Shown piece by piece: positions 36,001-50,433 of a stretch of DNA of 64,000 nt (positions are counted from its first letter, which is position 1; each line of letters opens with the position of its first letter). The notes below the pieces were generated by a model, which was not told the origin of the DNA, made no database searches, and saw only the letters and a program-made list of their open reading frames with translations. This DNA comes from Archivesica marissinica (taxonomy: Eukaryota; Mollusca; Bivalvia; Venerida; Vesicomyidae). The position numbers and the translations under genes were made by a program. The stretch is from positions 16,083,489 through 16,147,488 of the forward strand of contig CM026386.1 of NCBI GenBank assembly GCA_014843695.1, given 5' to 3'.

Positions 36001-39000
36001 ATTAAAATACTATATATTGAATGTACAGTTTACCTAGAAATCATTAAAATACTATATATTGAACGTACACGTATCATACAAATCATTAAAATATTATATA
36101 TTGAATGTACATGTTTCCTACAAATCATTAAAATACCATATACTGAACGTACACGTATCCGATAAATCATTAAAATACTATATATTGAATGTACATGTTT
36201 CCTATAAATCATTAAAATACTATATATTGAACGTACACGTATCCTATTAATCATTAAAATACTATATATTGAACGTAGACTTGTCCCATAAATCATTAAA
36301 ATACTATATATTGAATGTACATGTATCCTATAAATCATTGAAATACTATATATTGAATGTACATGTTTCCTATAAATCTTTAAAATACTATATATTGAAT
36401 GTACACGTATCCGATAAATCATTAAAATACTATATATTGAACGTAGACGTATCCTATTAATCATTAACATACTATATATTGAACATACACGTGTCCCATA
36501 TCATTAAAATACTATATATTAATGTACATATTTCCTATGAATCATTAAAATACCATATATTGAATGTACATGTTTCGTATAAATGATTAAAATACTATAT
36601 ATTGAATGTACATGTTTCCTATAAATCTTTAAAATACTATATATTGAATGTACATATTTCCTATGAATCATTAATATACCATATATTGAATGTACATGTT
36701 TCGTATAAATGATTAAAATACTATATATTGAATGTACATGTTTCCTATAAATCATTAAAATACTATATATTGAATGTACATGTTTCCTATAAATCATTAA
36801 AATACTATATATTGAATGTACAGGTTTCCTACAAATCATAAAAATACTATATATTGAACGTACACGTATCGTACAAATCATTAAAATATTATATATTGAA
36901 TGTACATGTTTCCTACAAATCATTAAAATACTATATATTGAACGTACACGTATCCTACAAATCATTAAAATACTATATATTGAATGTACACGTTTCCTAC
37001 AAGTCATTAAAATACTATATATTGAACGTACACGTATCCTATAAATCATTAAAATACTATATATTGAACGTACACGTATCCTATAAATCATTAAAATACT
37101 ATATATTGAATGTACACTTATCCTATAAATCATTAAAATACTATATATTGAATGTACACGTTTCCTACAAATCATTAAAATACTATATATTGAACGTACA
37201 CGTATCCTATAAATCATTAAATTACTATATATTGAACGTACACGTATCCTATAAATCATTAAAATACTATATATTGAATGTACACGTATCCTATAAATCA
37301 TTAAAATACTATATATTGAATGTACACGTTTCCTGCAAATCATTAAAATACTATATATTGAACGTACACGTATCCTATACATCATTAAAATTCTATATAT
37401 TGAACGTACATGTATCCTAGAAATCATTAAAATACTATATAATGAACATACACGTATCCTATGAATCATTAAATTAATATATATTGAACGTACGCGTATC
37501 CTATACATCATTAAAGTACTATATATATTGAACGTACACGTATCATACAAATCATTAAAATATTATATATTGAATGTACATGTTTCCTACAAATCATTAA
37601 AATACCATATACTGAACGTACACGTATCCGATAAATCATTAAAATACTATATATTGAACGTACACCTATCCTATTAATCATTAAAATACTATATATTGAA
37701 CGTACACTTGTCCCATAAATCATTAAAATACTATATATTGAATGTACATGTATCCCATAAATCATTAAAATACTATATATTGAATGTACATGTTTCCTAT
37801 AAATCATTAAAATACTATATATTGAACGTACACGTATCCTATTAATCATTAAAATACTATATATTGAACGTAGACTTGTCCCATAAATCATTAAAATACT
37901 ATATATTGAATGTACATGTATCCTATAAATCATTGAAATACTATATATTGAATGTACATGTTTCCTATAAATCTTTAAAATACTATATATTGAATGTACA
38001 CGTATCCGATAAATCATTAAAATACTATATATTGAACGTACACGTATCCTATTAATCATTAACATACTATATATTGAACGTACACGTGTCCCATATATCA
38101 TTAAAATACTATATATTGAATGTACATGTTTCCTATAAATCATTAAAATACTATATATTGAATGTACATGTTTCCTATAAATCATTAAAATACTATATAT
38201 TGAATGTACAGGTTTCCTACAAATCATAAAAATACTATATATTGAACGTACACGTATCGTACAAATCATTAAAATATTATATATTGAATGTACATGTTTC
38301 CTACAATTCATTAAAATACTATATATTGAACGTACACGTATCCTATTAATCATTAAAATACTATATATTGAACGTACACGTGTCCCATATATCATTAAAA
38401 TACTATATATTGAATGTACATATTTCCTATGAATCATTAAAATACCATATATTGAATGTACATGTTTCGTATAAATGATTAAAATTCTATATATTAAACG
38501 TACACGTATCCTATAAATACTTAAAATACTATATATTGAATGTAGACTTATCCTACAAATCATTAAAATACTAAATATTGAATGTACACGTTTCCTACAA
38601 GTCATTACAATACTATATATTGAACGTACACGTATCCTATAAATCAATAAATTACTATATATTGAACGTACACGTATCCTATAAATCATTAAAATACTAT
38701 ATATTGAATGTACACGTATCCTATAAATCACTAAAATACTATATATTGAATGTACACGTTTCCTGCAAATCATTAAAATACTATATATTGAACGTACACG
38801 TATCCTATACATCATTAAAATTCTATATATTGAACGTACATGTATCCTAGAAATCATTAAAATACTATATAATGAACATACACGTATCCTATGAATCATT
38901 AAATTAATATATATTGAACGTACGCGTATCCTATACATCATTAAAGTACTATATATATTGAACGTACACGTATCATACAAATCATTAAAATATTATATAT

Positions 39001-42000
39001 TGAATGTACATGTTTCCTACAAATCATTAAAATACCATATACTGAACGTACACGTATCCGATAAATCATTAAAATACTATATATTGAACGTACACCTATC
39101 CTATTAATCATTAAAATACTATATATTGAACGTACACTTGTCCCATAAATCATTAAAATACTATATATTAAATGTACATGTTTCCTATAAATCATTAAAA
39201 TGCTATATATTGAACGTACACGTATCCTATTAATCATTAAAATACTATATATTGAACGTAGACTTGTCCCATAAATCATTAAAATACAATATATTGAATG
39301 TACATGTATCCTATAAATCATTGAAATACTATATATTAAATGTACATGTTTCCTATAAATCTTTAAAATACTATATATTGAATGTACACGTATCCGATAA
39401 ATCATTAAAATACTATATATTGAACGTATACGTATCCTATTAATCATTAACATACTATATATTGAACGTACACGTGTCCCATATATCATTAAAATACTAT
39501 ATATTGAATGTACATATTTCCTATGAATCATTAAAATACCATATATTGAATGTACATGTTTCGTATAAATGATTAAAATACTATATATTGAATGTACATG
39601 TTTCCTATAAATCATTAAAATACTATATATTGAATGTACATGTTTCCTATAAATCATTAAAATACTATATATTGAATGTACAGGTTTCCTACAAATCATA
39701 AAAATACTATATATTGAACGTACACGTATCATACAAATCATTAAAATATTATATATTGAATGTACATGTTTCCTACAAATCATTAAAATACTATATATTG
39801 AACGTAGACGTATCCTATTAATCATTAAAATACTATATATTGAACGGACACGTGTCCCATATATCATTAAAATACTATATATTGAATGTACATATTTCCT
39901 ATGAATCATTAAAATACCATATATTGAATGTACATGTTTCGTATAAATGATTAAAATACTATATATTGAATGTACATGTTTCCTATAAATCATTAAAATA
40001 CTATATATTGAACATACACTTATTCTACAAATCATTAAAATAATATATATTGAATGTACACGTTTCCTACAAATCATTAAAATACTATTTATTGAACGTA
40101 CACTTATCCTACAAATCATTAAAATACTATATATTGAATGTACACGTTTCCTACTAGTCATTAAAATACTATATATTGAATATACACGTTTCCTACAAAT
40201 CATTAAAATACAATATATTGAACGTACACGTATCATACAAATCATTAAAATATTATATATTGAATGTACATGTTTCCTACAAATGATTAAAATACATTAT
40301 ATATTGAATGTACATGTATCCTATAAATCATTAAAATACTATATATTGAACGTACAAGTATCCTATAAATCTTTAAAATACTATATATTGAATGTATATA
40401 TTTCCTATGAATCATTAATATACCATATATTGAATGTACATGTTTCGTATAAATGATTAAAATACTATATATTGAATGTACATGTTTCCTATAAATCATT
40501 AAAATACTATATATTGAATGTACATGTTTCCTATTAATCATTAAAATACTATATATTGAATGTACATGTTTCCTATTAATCATTAAAATACTATATATTG
40601 AACGTACACTTAGTCTACAAATCATTAAAATACTATATATTGAATGTACACGTTTCCTACAAATCATTAAAATACTATATATTGGACGTACACGTATCCT
40701 ATAAATCACTAAAATACTATATATTGAACGTACACGTTTCCTACAAATCATTAAAATACTATATATTGAACGTACATGTATCCTATAAATCATTAAAATA
40801 CTATATATTGAACGTACACGTATCCTAAAAATCATTAAAATACTATATATTGAACGTACACGTATCCTATAAATCATTAAAATACTATATATTGAATGTA
40901 CACGTATCCTATGAATCATTAAAATACTATATATTGAACGTACACGTATCCTATAAATCATTAAAATACTATATATTGAACGTACACGTATCCTATGAAT
41001 CATTACATTACTATATATTGTACGTACACGTATCCTATAAATCATTAAAATACTATATATTGAACGTACACGTATCCTATGAATCATTATATTACTATAT
41101 ATTGAACGTACACGTATCCTATGAATCATTAAATTACTATATATTGAACGTACGCGTATCCTATAAATCATTTAAATACTATATATTGAACGTACACGTG
41201 TCCCATATATCATTAAAATACTATATATTGATTGTACATATTTCCTATGAATCATTAAAATACCATATATTGAATGTACATGTTTCGTATAAATGATTAA
41301 AATACTATATATTGAATGTACATGTTTCCTATAAATCATTAAAATACTATATATTGAACGTACACTTATTCTACAAATCATTAAAATACTATATATTGAA
41401 TGTACACGTATCCCATAAATCATTAAAATACTATATATTGAATGTACACGTTTCCTGCAAATCATTAAAATACTATATGTTGAACGTACACTTATCCTAC
41501 AAATCAATAAAATACTATATATTGAATGTACACGTTTCCTACTAGTCATTACAATACTATATATTGAACGCACATGTATGCTATAAATCATTAAAATACT
41601 ATATATTGAACGTACACGTATCATATAAATCATTAAAATACTATATATTGAACGTACATGTATCCTATAAATCATTAAAATACTATATATGGAACGTAAA
41701 TGTATCCTATAAATCATTAAAATACTATATATTGAACGTACACGTATCCCATAAATCATTAAAAAACTATATATTGAACAAACTCATATCCTATAAATCA
41801 ATAAAAGATTATATATTGAACGTACATGTACCCTATAAATCAATACAATACTATATATTGAATGTACACGTATCCTATAAATCATTGAAATACTATATAT
41901 TGAACATACACGTACCCTATAAATCATTAAAATATTATATATTGAACGTACACGTTTCCTAGAACTCATTAAAATACTATATATTGAATGTACATGTTTC

Positions 42001-44051
42001 CTATTAATCATTAAAATACTATATATTGAACGTACACTTAGTCTACAAATCATTAAAATACTATATATTGAATGTACACGTTTCCTACAAATCATTAAAA
42101 TACTATATATTGAACGTACACGTATCCTATAAATCATTAAAATACTATATATTGAACGTACACTTATCCTACAAATCACTAAAATACTATATATTGAACG
42201 TACACGTTTCCTACAAATCATTAAAATACTATATATTGAACGTACATGTATCCTATAAATCATTAAAATACTATATATTGAACGTACACGTATCCTAAAA
42301 ATCATTAAAATACTATATATTGAACGTACACGTATCCTATAAATCATTAAAATACTATATATTGAACGTACACGTATCCTATGAATCATTATATTACTAT
42401 ATATTGAACGTACACGTATCCTATAAATCATTAAAATACTATATATTGAACGTACACGTATCCTATGAATCATTATATTACTATATATTGAACGTACACG
42501 TATCCTATGAATCATTAAAATACTATATATTGAACGTACACGTATCCTATAAATCATTAAAATACTATATATTGAACGTACACGTATCCTATGAATCATT
42601 AAAATACTATATATTGAACGTACACGTATCCTATAAATCATTAAAATACTATATATTGAACGTACACGTATCCTATGAATCATTATATTACTATATATTG
42701 AACGTACATGTATCCTATAAATCATTAAAATATTATATATTGAACGTACACGTATCCTATGAATCATTAAATTACTATATATTGAACGTACACGTATCCT
42801 ATAAATCATTAAAATACTATATATTGAACGTACACGTATCCTATGAATCATTAAATTACTATATATTGAACGTACGCGTATCCTATAAATCATTAAAATA
42901 CTATATATTGAACGTACACGTGTCCCATATATCATTAAAATACTATATATTGAATGTACATATTTCCTATGAATCATTAAAATACCATATATTGAATGTA
43001 CATGTTTCGTATAAATGATTAAAATACTATATATTGAATGTACATGTTTCCTATAAATCATTAAAATACTATATATTGAACGTACACTTATTCTACAAAT
43101 CATTAAAATACTATATATTGAATGTACACGTATCCCATAAATCATTAAAATACTATATATTGAATGTACACGTTTCCTGCAAATCATTAAAATACTATAT
43201 ATTGAATGTACACGTTTCCTACTAGTCATTACAATCCTATATATTGAACGCACATGTATGCTATAAATCATTAAAATACTATATATTGAACGTACACGTA
43301 TCATATAAATCATTAAAATACTATATATTGAACGTACATGTATCCTATAAATCATTAAAATACTATATATGGAACGTAAATGTATCCTATAAATCATTAA
43401 AATACTATATATTGAACGTACACGTATCCCATAAATCATTAAAAAACTATATATTGAACAAACTCATATCCTATAAATCAATAAAAGATTATATATTGAA
43501 CGTACATGTACCCTATAAATCAATACAATACTATATATTGAATGTACACGTATCCTATAAATCATTGAAATACTATATATTGAACATACACGTACCCTAT
43601 AAATCATTAAAATATTATATATTGAACGTACACGTTTCCTAGAACTCATTAAAATACTATATATTGAACGTACAAGTATCCTAGAAATCATTAAAATACT
43701 ATATATTGAATGTACGCGTATCCTATAAATCATTAAAATACTATATATTGAACGTACAAGTATCCTATAAATCATTAAAATACTATATATTGAACGTACA
43801 CGTATCCTAGAAATCATTATAATACTATATATTGAACGTACATGTATCCTAGAAATCATTAAAATACTATATAGTGAACGTACACGTATCATATAAATCA
43901 TTAAAATACTATATATTGAACGTACATGTATCCTAGAAATCATTAAAATGCCATAATTTGAACTTACATGTATCCTAGAAATCATTAAAATATTATATAT
44001 TGAACACACATGTACCCTATGAATCATTAAAATACCATATTTTGAACGTAC
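30085..44051. repeat. 42-bp minisatellite, giant array (about 330 copies)
   Basis: It is the same monomer as 17865-19502. Large blocks recur almost unchanged: 41.17-41.76 kb versus 42.85-43.44 kb, offset 1680 bp (40 units); 37.51-37.55 kb versus 38.94-38.98 kb, offset about 1430 bp (34 units); 30.40-30.85 kb versus 36.03-36.47 kb. It starts at the gap and ends at the SRCR donor at 44052. Open frames of up to 551 codons on both strands are repeat artefacts. Confidence 0.97.
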
Positions 44052-44208
44052 ATGTATCCTAGAAGTCGGCAAATGGCAGGGAGATTAATACCACCATATC
44101 CCAATCTAAACAAGCAGACTGAGCCCCATCTGTCATCCACTTGAACTTCGAATCGTCCTTCGTTCGGAAGTACGCCGCCTTGCAAACGTATGTCTGTTAC
44201 CAAATACT
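44052..44208 (-). CDS. SRCR 5'-half exon, Y domain (copy 2, no partner seen)
   Basis: This 157-nt exon has the same borders and phase as 19503 and differs at two bases, giving D for G in the VDGRWG motif and G for D in YGDIN. Between here and the gap there is only 42-bp repeat, so its own second half is not present. It is either in the gap, shared with 17524, or this is a second assembly of the same exon. Confidence 0.85.
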
Positions 44209-44327
44209 CTGTCAATAGTGATCGGCCATGCATTATAATATATGATGTAACCTAGATTACAGTATTTCGATGGGTGGTCATGTTTGTTCAAGTGTAGTAC
44301 TTAAATGCAAAATTAGTGTGTGTGCTT

Positions 44328-44592
44328 TACGTTTATTTATCGTCGCTACCGGTTGCTCATATGAGTGACGCCTCCTGAAGAGATTAGTAATTTTAGATTT
44401 TTGGAGGATAGTGCAATGATACAGACAGATCCATTCCAGAGTCTCATCTGGTTCTTTTACGTGCACGATGTAAAGCACTGACACGAGACCTCGGTTTAAA
44501 GTCCCATCTGAAGGACTGTTAATTTTATTAGGGTCAGACGGGGGATCCCTGGATTACCAGTCCAGCGTGTTACCACTGTACTACAGATCCGT
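44328..44592 (-). mobile_element. SINE family 1 copy (duplicate of 19779)
   Basis: It has the same insertion site and orientation as 19779-20060. A deletion of about 12 bp removes part of the B-box region near 44545. Confidence 0.85.
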
Positions 44593-45490
44593 CTGCACAA
44601 TTAGGTCGTGCATCTCGGATATTATAAAAAGTAACGAATAGATAATTAGCTCCATTCGAATTCGTTTTGCATTACGTGTGTACATGTCTGTTTAACTGGA
44701 CCTCACCCATCCACCCTCCTGTGAATATGTCAGAATGAAAAAGGGCTGTTTTTGGTAGAATTTATTATGTTTGCAATGTTAAGTGCCTCAGTTTGGGGTG
44801 TGAGGCATTAACCGAATCCGCTATAGATTTTACTGACCCCCACATAACTGTGTGAGGATCAATAACAACCCCAAACACGAATTTATTGCATCCACCACCT
44901 TTAATTAAAATATGTTGGAATTATGGTGTTGATTCATAATTATAAAAGTCTTTAGTTGTTTTCTGAACGTAGATTAGTCAAATAAATCGGCCTCAAAATG
45001 TTATGTTAGAGGATGACTGCTATCAAGAATAACCTGTATGTATCTTGTTCGTATTTAAATATCATTTGCTCCCATTGTCGCTGACCTTCGCATTTATGCG
45101 GCAAATATATTTGGTTCCTACTGACCGGGAACTAGACGCTAGAAGGTTGTCGCTTCATTTATTTCTAACTTTACATTTTCACGCCGATTTATTTGACTAA
45201 AGTAAATTCCGAACACAATTTAAAATTCTGAATCGAGAGTTGTAGAAAGCCATCATTTGTTTACTGAACTGACCGTACATGGAATATTTACTAACCCTCC
45301 ACAATCGCATGTAGGGTCACCACGTGACCGCCGTTGACCAATGGAAAGGATAGATGCAATAACATAATTATGTGATTTCAAGTTATAAGATTTAGTCTAT
45401 TTAACCTACTTGGAGGTATCGATTCCAGTCGAATTTTATATAATACATATGTACGAGTTATTTTTAATTACCTAATAATATTTATCGTAA
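44593..45490. other. Duplicated intronic sequence, no gene
   Basis: It matches 20061-20950 with scattered substitutions and short indels. Confidence 0.6.
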
Positions 45491-45519
45491 TATTAATCGT
45501 TGGGAATGTCACTGGGTCG

Positions 45520-45835
45520 CAAAGAATGGCTGTCTACCCCTCTCCCACTCCTCACTCCTTCTCAGCAAAAATGGCTGTCTACCCCCCTCCCACTCCTCAC
45601 TCCTTCTTCGCAAAATTGGCTATCTACCCCCCTCCCACTCCTCACTCCTTCTCCGCAAAAATGGCTGTCTACCCCCCTCCCACTCCCCACTCCTCCGCAA
45701 AATATGGCTGTCTACCCCCTCCCACTCCTCACTCCTTCTCCGCAAAATATGGCTGTCTACCTCCTCCCACTCCTCACTCCTTCTCCGCAAAAAATGGCTG
45801 TCTACCCCCCTCCCACTCCTCACTCCTCCGCAAAA
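45520..45835. repeat. About 46-bp CT-rich minisatellite (copy 2)
   Basis: About seven units, one more than the array at 20975. Individual units differ (for example CTATCTACC near 45620). Confidence 0.9.
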
Positions 45836-46070
45836 AATGAAATCAAACAAAACGAAGGTGGACTGGGGCAGCCGGCATTACAGTCTATACTGGTAACAGA
45901 CAGAGAATCACGCATTCATGACTGACATATGACTACATATACATTACGCACCACGGATCACGCATACGTACACGCATACATATGACGGATACGCATGTAC
46001 ACGCATACAGATGACGGACACGCATGTACACGCCTATGGATACATTATATTAGAAACTTGCGATGCAAAC

Positions 46071-46255
46071 CGTAGCAGTGCAGACGAGTGAGGCCGTCAG
46101 TCCTTGTCGCTTGATATTCTGGCACCCAGTCTCCAGTTACACATTCGGTTGCATACGTCTCCGTGCCCGTACATTCAATCAGTTGGTTGAAGACGTATCC
46201 TGTATATGATGATGCATTCAAACCAGGAAAGGACGTAGTACTGAAACCAGTATAT
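46071..46255 (-). CDS. SRCR 3'-half exon, X domain (copy 2)
   Basis: This 185-nt exon has borders and phase as in 21487. It shows IECTGTETYATEC (C5, C6) and RLHCYG (C8), with C7 missing. By eye about 13 bases differ from copy 1, most changing residues (for example H to Y, Y to V, EY to DG). Confidence 0.9.
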
Positions 46256-46524
46256 CTGCAAGTAAACCACAAACAATACTAGATTGCGAAAGACATAACT
46301 CATAAAATCATCTTTATATGTGTCTATTAAGAATTGAAATTTGAAGGCGTATACGTGCATACTTGAGATTAATTTCCAAGCATCTGGGAAAGTTGGTACA
46401 CGAAGACAAGATGGTATTTTCCAAATAGTTGAACTAGTAAACGAATTGTATATAAAGAATTATTAAAATGCAACCTTATATGTATGCATAAAATACCCAG
46501 CTAGTATATGCCAGTTGCGTGGTG

Positions 46525-47190
46525 AATACACACACTAACATCCTGTTACATTAGGATTTCTCAGAATTAATACACACTCTAACATCCTGTTACATTAGGT
46601 TTTCTCAGAATTAATACACACACTAACATCCTGTGACATTAGGTTTTCTCAGAATTAATACACACACTAACATCCTGTGACATTAGGATTTCTAAGAATT
46701 AATACACACACTAACATCCTGTGACATTAGGATTTCTCAGAATTAATACACACACTAACATCGTGTGACATTAGGATTTCTCAGAATTAATACACACACT
46801 AACATCCTGTGACATTAGGTTTTCTCAGAATTAATACACACACTAACATCCTGTGACATTAGGTTTTCTCAGAATTAATACACACACTAACCTCCTGTGA
46901 AATTAGGATTTCTAAGAATTAATACACACACTAACATCCTGTGACATTAGGATTTCTCAGAATTAATTCACACACCAACATCCTGTGACATTAGGATTTC
47001 TCAGAATTAATTCACACACTAACATCCTGTGACATTAGGATTTCTCAGAATTAATACACACACTAACATCCTGTGACATTAGGATTTCCCAGAATTAATA
47101 CACATTAACATCCCGTGACATTAGGATTTCTCAGAATTAATACACATTAACATCCCGTGACATTAGGATTTCTCAGAATTAATACACACA
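46525..47190. repeat. 44-bp minisatellite (copy 2, about 15 units)
   Basis: Same unit as 21945-22490 with more TTAGGTTTTCT variants. It lies between the two X-domain half exons. Confidence 0.95.
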
Positions 47191-47271
47191 TAAAGAATGC
47201 AGTAAATACAAATAGTGTAATATTATACGATGAATTAATCAAATCAATTGAATGATCAAATCGACTAATAC

Positions 47272-47425
47272 CCGTATCCAAGTGTGGCACAAATGACTTT
47301 AGCAGTCTCGTCACTGAACGTACTATAAACGCTGGATACCAAAGCCCATGTATTATTCACTTTCATCTCTACTAAACCTTCAGCATCGTGGTCATTTATT
47401 GGAACAAGCCGGAAGTCGTACTTTG
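47272..47425 (-). CDS. SRCR 5'-half exon, X domain (copy 2)
   Basis: This 154-nt exon is phase 1 to 2, with acceptor TTATTTCAG and donor ATACGG|GTATTA. It encodes FRLVPINDHDAEGLVEM, NTWALVSSVY and AKVICATLGY. C2 is absent as in copy 1. Five bases differ from 22574; four change residues, all in the C-terminal third. Confidence 0.9.
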
Positions 47426-47616
47426 CTGAAATAAAAGCTACAAGTAAGTGGCGTTGGGTCCTGTTACCTGCCATTCTTAATAGACTGCATGTGAGCTTAG
47501 TTCATTTAACAATTTCATATTCTTCTCCTGTGCTTCATCGAGGTTTGACATGTCAGTTTTTACACCAAATTTGTTCATAAAACCGAACTGCCAGCACTAG
47601 GATCCGCTACTGAGGG

Positions 47617-47700
47617 GATCTGTGGTTCAGTAGTTAACATGTTGCACTGCTAATCCAGGGATTGCAGATTCGATTATTAATAAGCCTCAAACGGATCCAA
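47617..47700 (+). mobile_element. SINE head (duplicate of 22919)
   Basis: It is the same truncated tRNA-like head at the same place relative to the X exon and the 40-bp array. Confidence 0.65.
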
Positions 47701-47719
47701 TATATAAAATATTCGACTC

Positions 47720-50090
47720 TACGCACATCACACAGTCCAATAGTTTACATAATTCACAATACGCGCCTCACACAGTCCTATATTTTACATACCTCACACT
47801 ACGCGCCTCACACAGTCCAATATTTTACATACGTCGCACTACGCGCCTCACACAGTCCACTATTTTACATCCTTCGCACTACGCCCCTCACACAGTCCAC
47901 TATTTTATATACTTAGCACTACACGCCTCACACAGTCCAATAGTTTATATACTTCGCACTACGCGCCATACACAGTTCAATAGTTTATATACTTCGCACT
48001 ACGCGCCTTACACAGACCAATATTTTATATACTTCGCAATACACGCCTCACACAGTTCAATAGTTTATATACTTCGCACTACGCGCCTCACACAGTTCAA
48101 TAGTTTATATACTTCGCACTACGCGCCTCACACAGTTCAATAGTTTATATACTTCGCACTACGCGCCTTACACATACCAATAGTTTATATACTTCGCAAT
48201 ACGCTCCTCACACAGGTCAATAGTTTATATACTTCGCACTAAGCGCCTTACACAGTCCAATAGTTTACATACTTCGCACTACGCGCCTCACATAGTCCAA
48301 TAGTTGATATGCTTCGCACTACACGCCTCACACTGTCCAATAGTTTATATACTTCGCACTACACTCCTCACACAGTCCAATATTTACATACGTCGCACTA
48401 CGCGCCTCACACAGTCCAATATTTTATATACTTCGCACTACGCGCCTTACACAGTCCAATAGTTTACATACGTCGCACTACGCGCCTCACACAGTCCAAT
48501 ATTTTACATACTTCGCACTATGCGCCTCACACCGTCCAATATTTTATATACTTCGCACTACGCGCCTCACACATTCCAATAGTTTATATACTTCGCACTG
48601 CACGCCTCACACAGTCCAATAGTTTATATACTTCGCACTACGCGCCTCACACAGTTCAATAGTTTATATACTTCGCACTACGCGCCTCACACAGTTCAAT
48701 AGTTTATATACTTCGCACTACGCGCCTCACACAGTTCAATAGTTTATATACTTCGCACTACGCGCCTTTCACAGACCAATAGTTTATATACTTCGCAATA
48801 CGCTCCTCACACAGTTCAATAGTTTATATACTTCGCACTAAGCGCCTTACACAGTCCAATAGTTTACATACTTCGCACTACGCGCCTCACATAGTCTAAT
48901 AGTTGATATGCTTCGCACTACACGCCTCACACTGTCCAATAGTTTATATACTTCGCACTACACGCCTCACACAGTCCAATATTTACATACGTCGCACTAC
49001 GCGCCTCACACAGTCCAATATTTTATATACTTCGCACTACGCGCCTTACACAGTCCAATAGTTTACATACGTCGCACTACGCCCCTCACACAGTCCAATA
49101 TTTTACATACGTCGCACTATGCGCCTCACACAGTCCAATATGTTATATACTTCGCACTACGCGCCTCACACAGTCCAATAATTTATATACTTCGCACTGC
49201 ACGCCTCACACAGTCCAAAAGTTTATATACTTCGCACTACGCGCCTCACACAGTCCAATAGTTTATATACTTCGCACTACACGCCTCACACAGTCCAATA
49301 GTTTATATACTTCGCACTACGCGCCTTACACAGTCCAATATTACATACGTCGCACTACGCGCCTCACACAGTCCAATATTTTATATACTTCGCACTACGC
49401 GCCTCACACAGTCCAATAGTTTATATACTTCGCACTACGCGCCTCACACAGTCCAATATTTTACATAATTCGCAGGACGCGCCTCACACAGTCCAATATT
49501 TTACATACTTCGCAGGACGCGTTCACAAGTCCAATATTTATATACGTCGCACTACGCGCCTCACACAGTCCAATAGTTTATATACTTCGCACTACGCGCC
49601 TCACACAGTCCAATAGTTTATATACTTCGCACTACGCGCCTCACACAGTCCAATAGTTTATATACTTCGCACTACGCGCCTCACACAGTCCAATATTTTA
49701 TATACTTCGCACTACGCGCCTCACACAGTCCACTAGTTTATATACTTCGCACTACGCGCCTTACACAGTCCAATATTTTACATACGTCGCACTACGCGCC
49801 TCACACAGTCCAATAGTTTATATACTTCGCACTACGCGCCTTACACAGTCCAATATTTTACATACTTCGCACTACACGCATCACACAGTCCAATAGTTTA
49901 TATACTTCGCACTACGCGCCTCACACAGTCCAATAGTTTATATACTTCGCACTACGCGCCTCACACAGTCCAATAGTTTATATACTTCGCACTACGCGCC
50001 TCACACAGTCCAATAGTTTATATACTTCGCACTACGCGCCTCACACAGTCCAATATTTTACATACTTCGCACTACGCGCCTCACACCGGC
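47720..50090. repeat. 40-bp minisatellite, shorter array (about 59 copies)
   Basis: It is the same unit as 23020-29084 and complete at both ends. A block of about 600 bp repeats within it (48.05-48.66 versus 48.65-49.26 kb). Confidence 0.97.
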
Positions 50091-50280
50091 TTTTACGTTT
50101 ACGACTTATATCATATACATATATGGTGGAATCACAACCGCATCTGATTGGTCATATTCGTAATTGCTAGGCGGTGTAGGTTCGAAATTTGGATTATGCA
50201 TAGAAACACATTGCGCATTGAGATTCAATGGTGTCACTATAGAAAAGAAATCTTATAACAGTTCAAGTTATATTTATAAC

Positions 50281-50403
50281 CTGTGCAGTTCATATCCCCG
50301 TATTGCACATATTCTTCCTTACAAGTACATGTGTATTGCGTGCAGTGAGCATTTGGAACTTCGGCACAAATATCGTCATCCGTACACGCTGATCCCAAGT
50401 GTG
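50281..50403 (-). CDS. EGF-like exon between SRCR Z and X
   Basis: This 123-nt exon is phase 1 to 1, with acceptor TTCTTTCAG and donor CACAG|GTTATA. It encodes about 41 residues with six cysteines: ACTDDDIC, AHC, YTCTCKEEY, NC. It lies between the Z domain (51867) and the X domain (47272) and preserves the reading phase of both. Confidence 0.85.
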
Positions 50404-50433
50404 CTGAAAGAAGATTTATGTTCACTGATTATC

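Noticed and set aside
30085..44051. Open frames up to 551 codons on both strands of the 42-bp array (14-residue repeats)
   Set aside because: The period is a multiple of 3 and the unit lacks stops in these frames, so frames stay open by necessity. Indel-broken units and lack of a start context argue against a gene.
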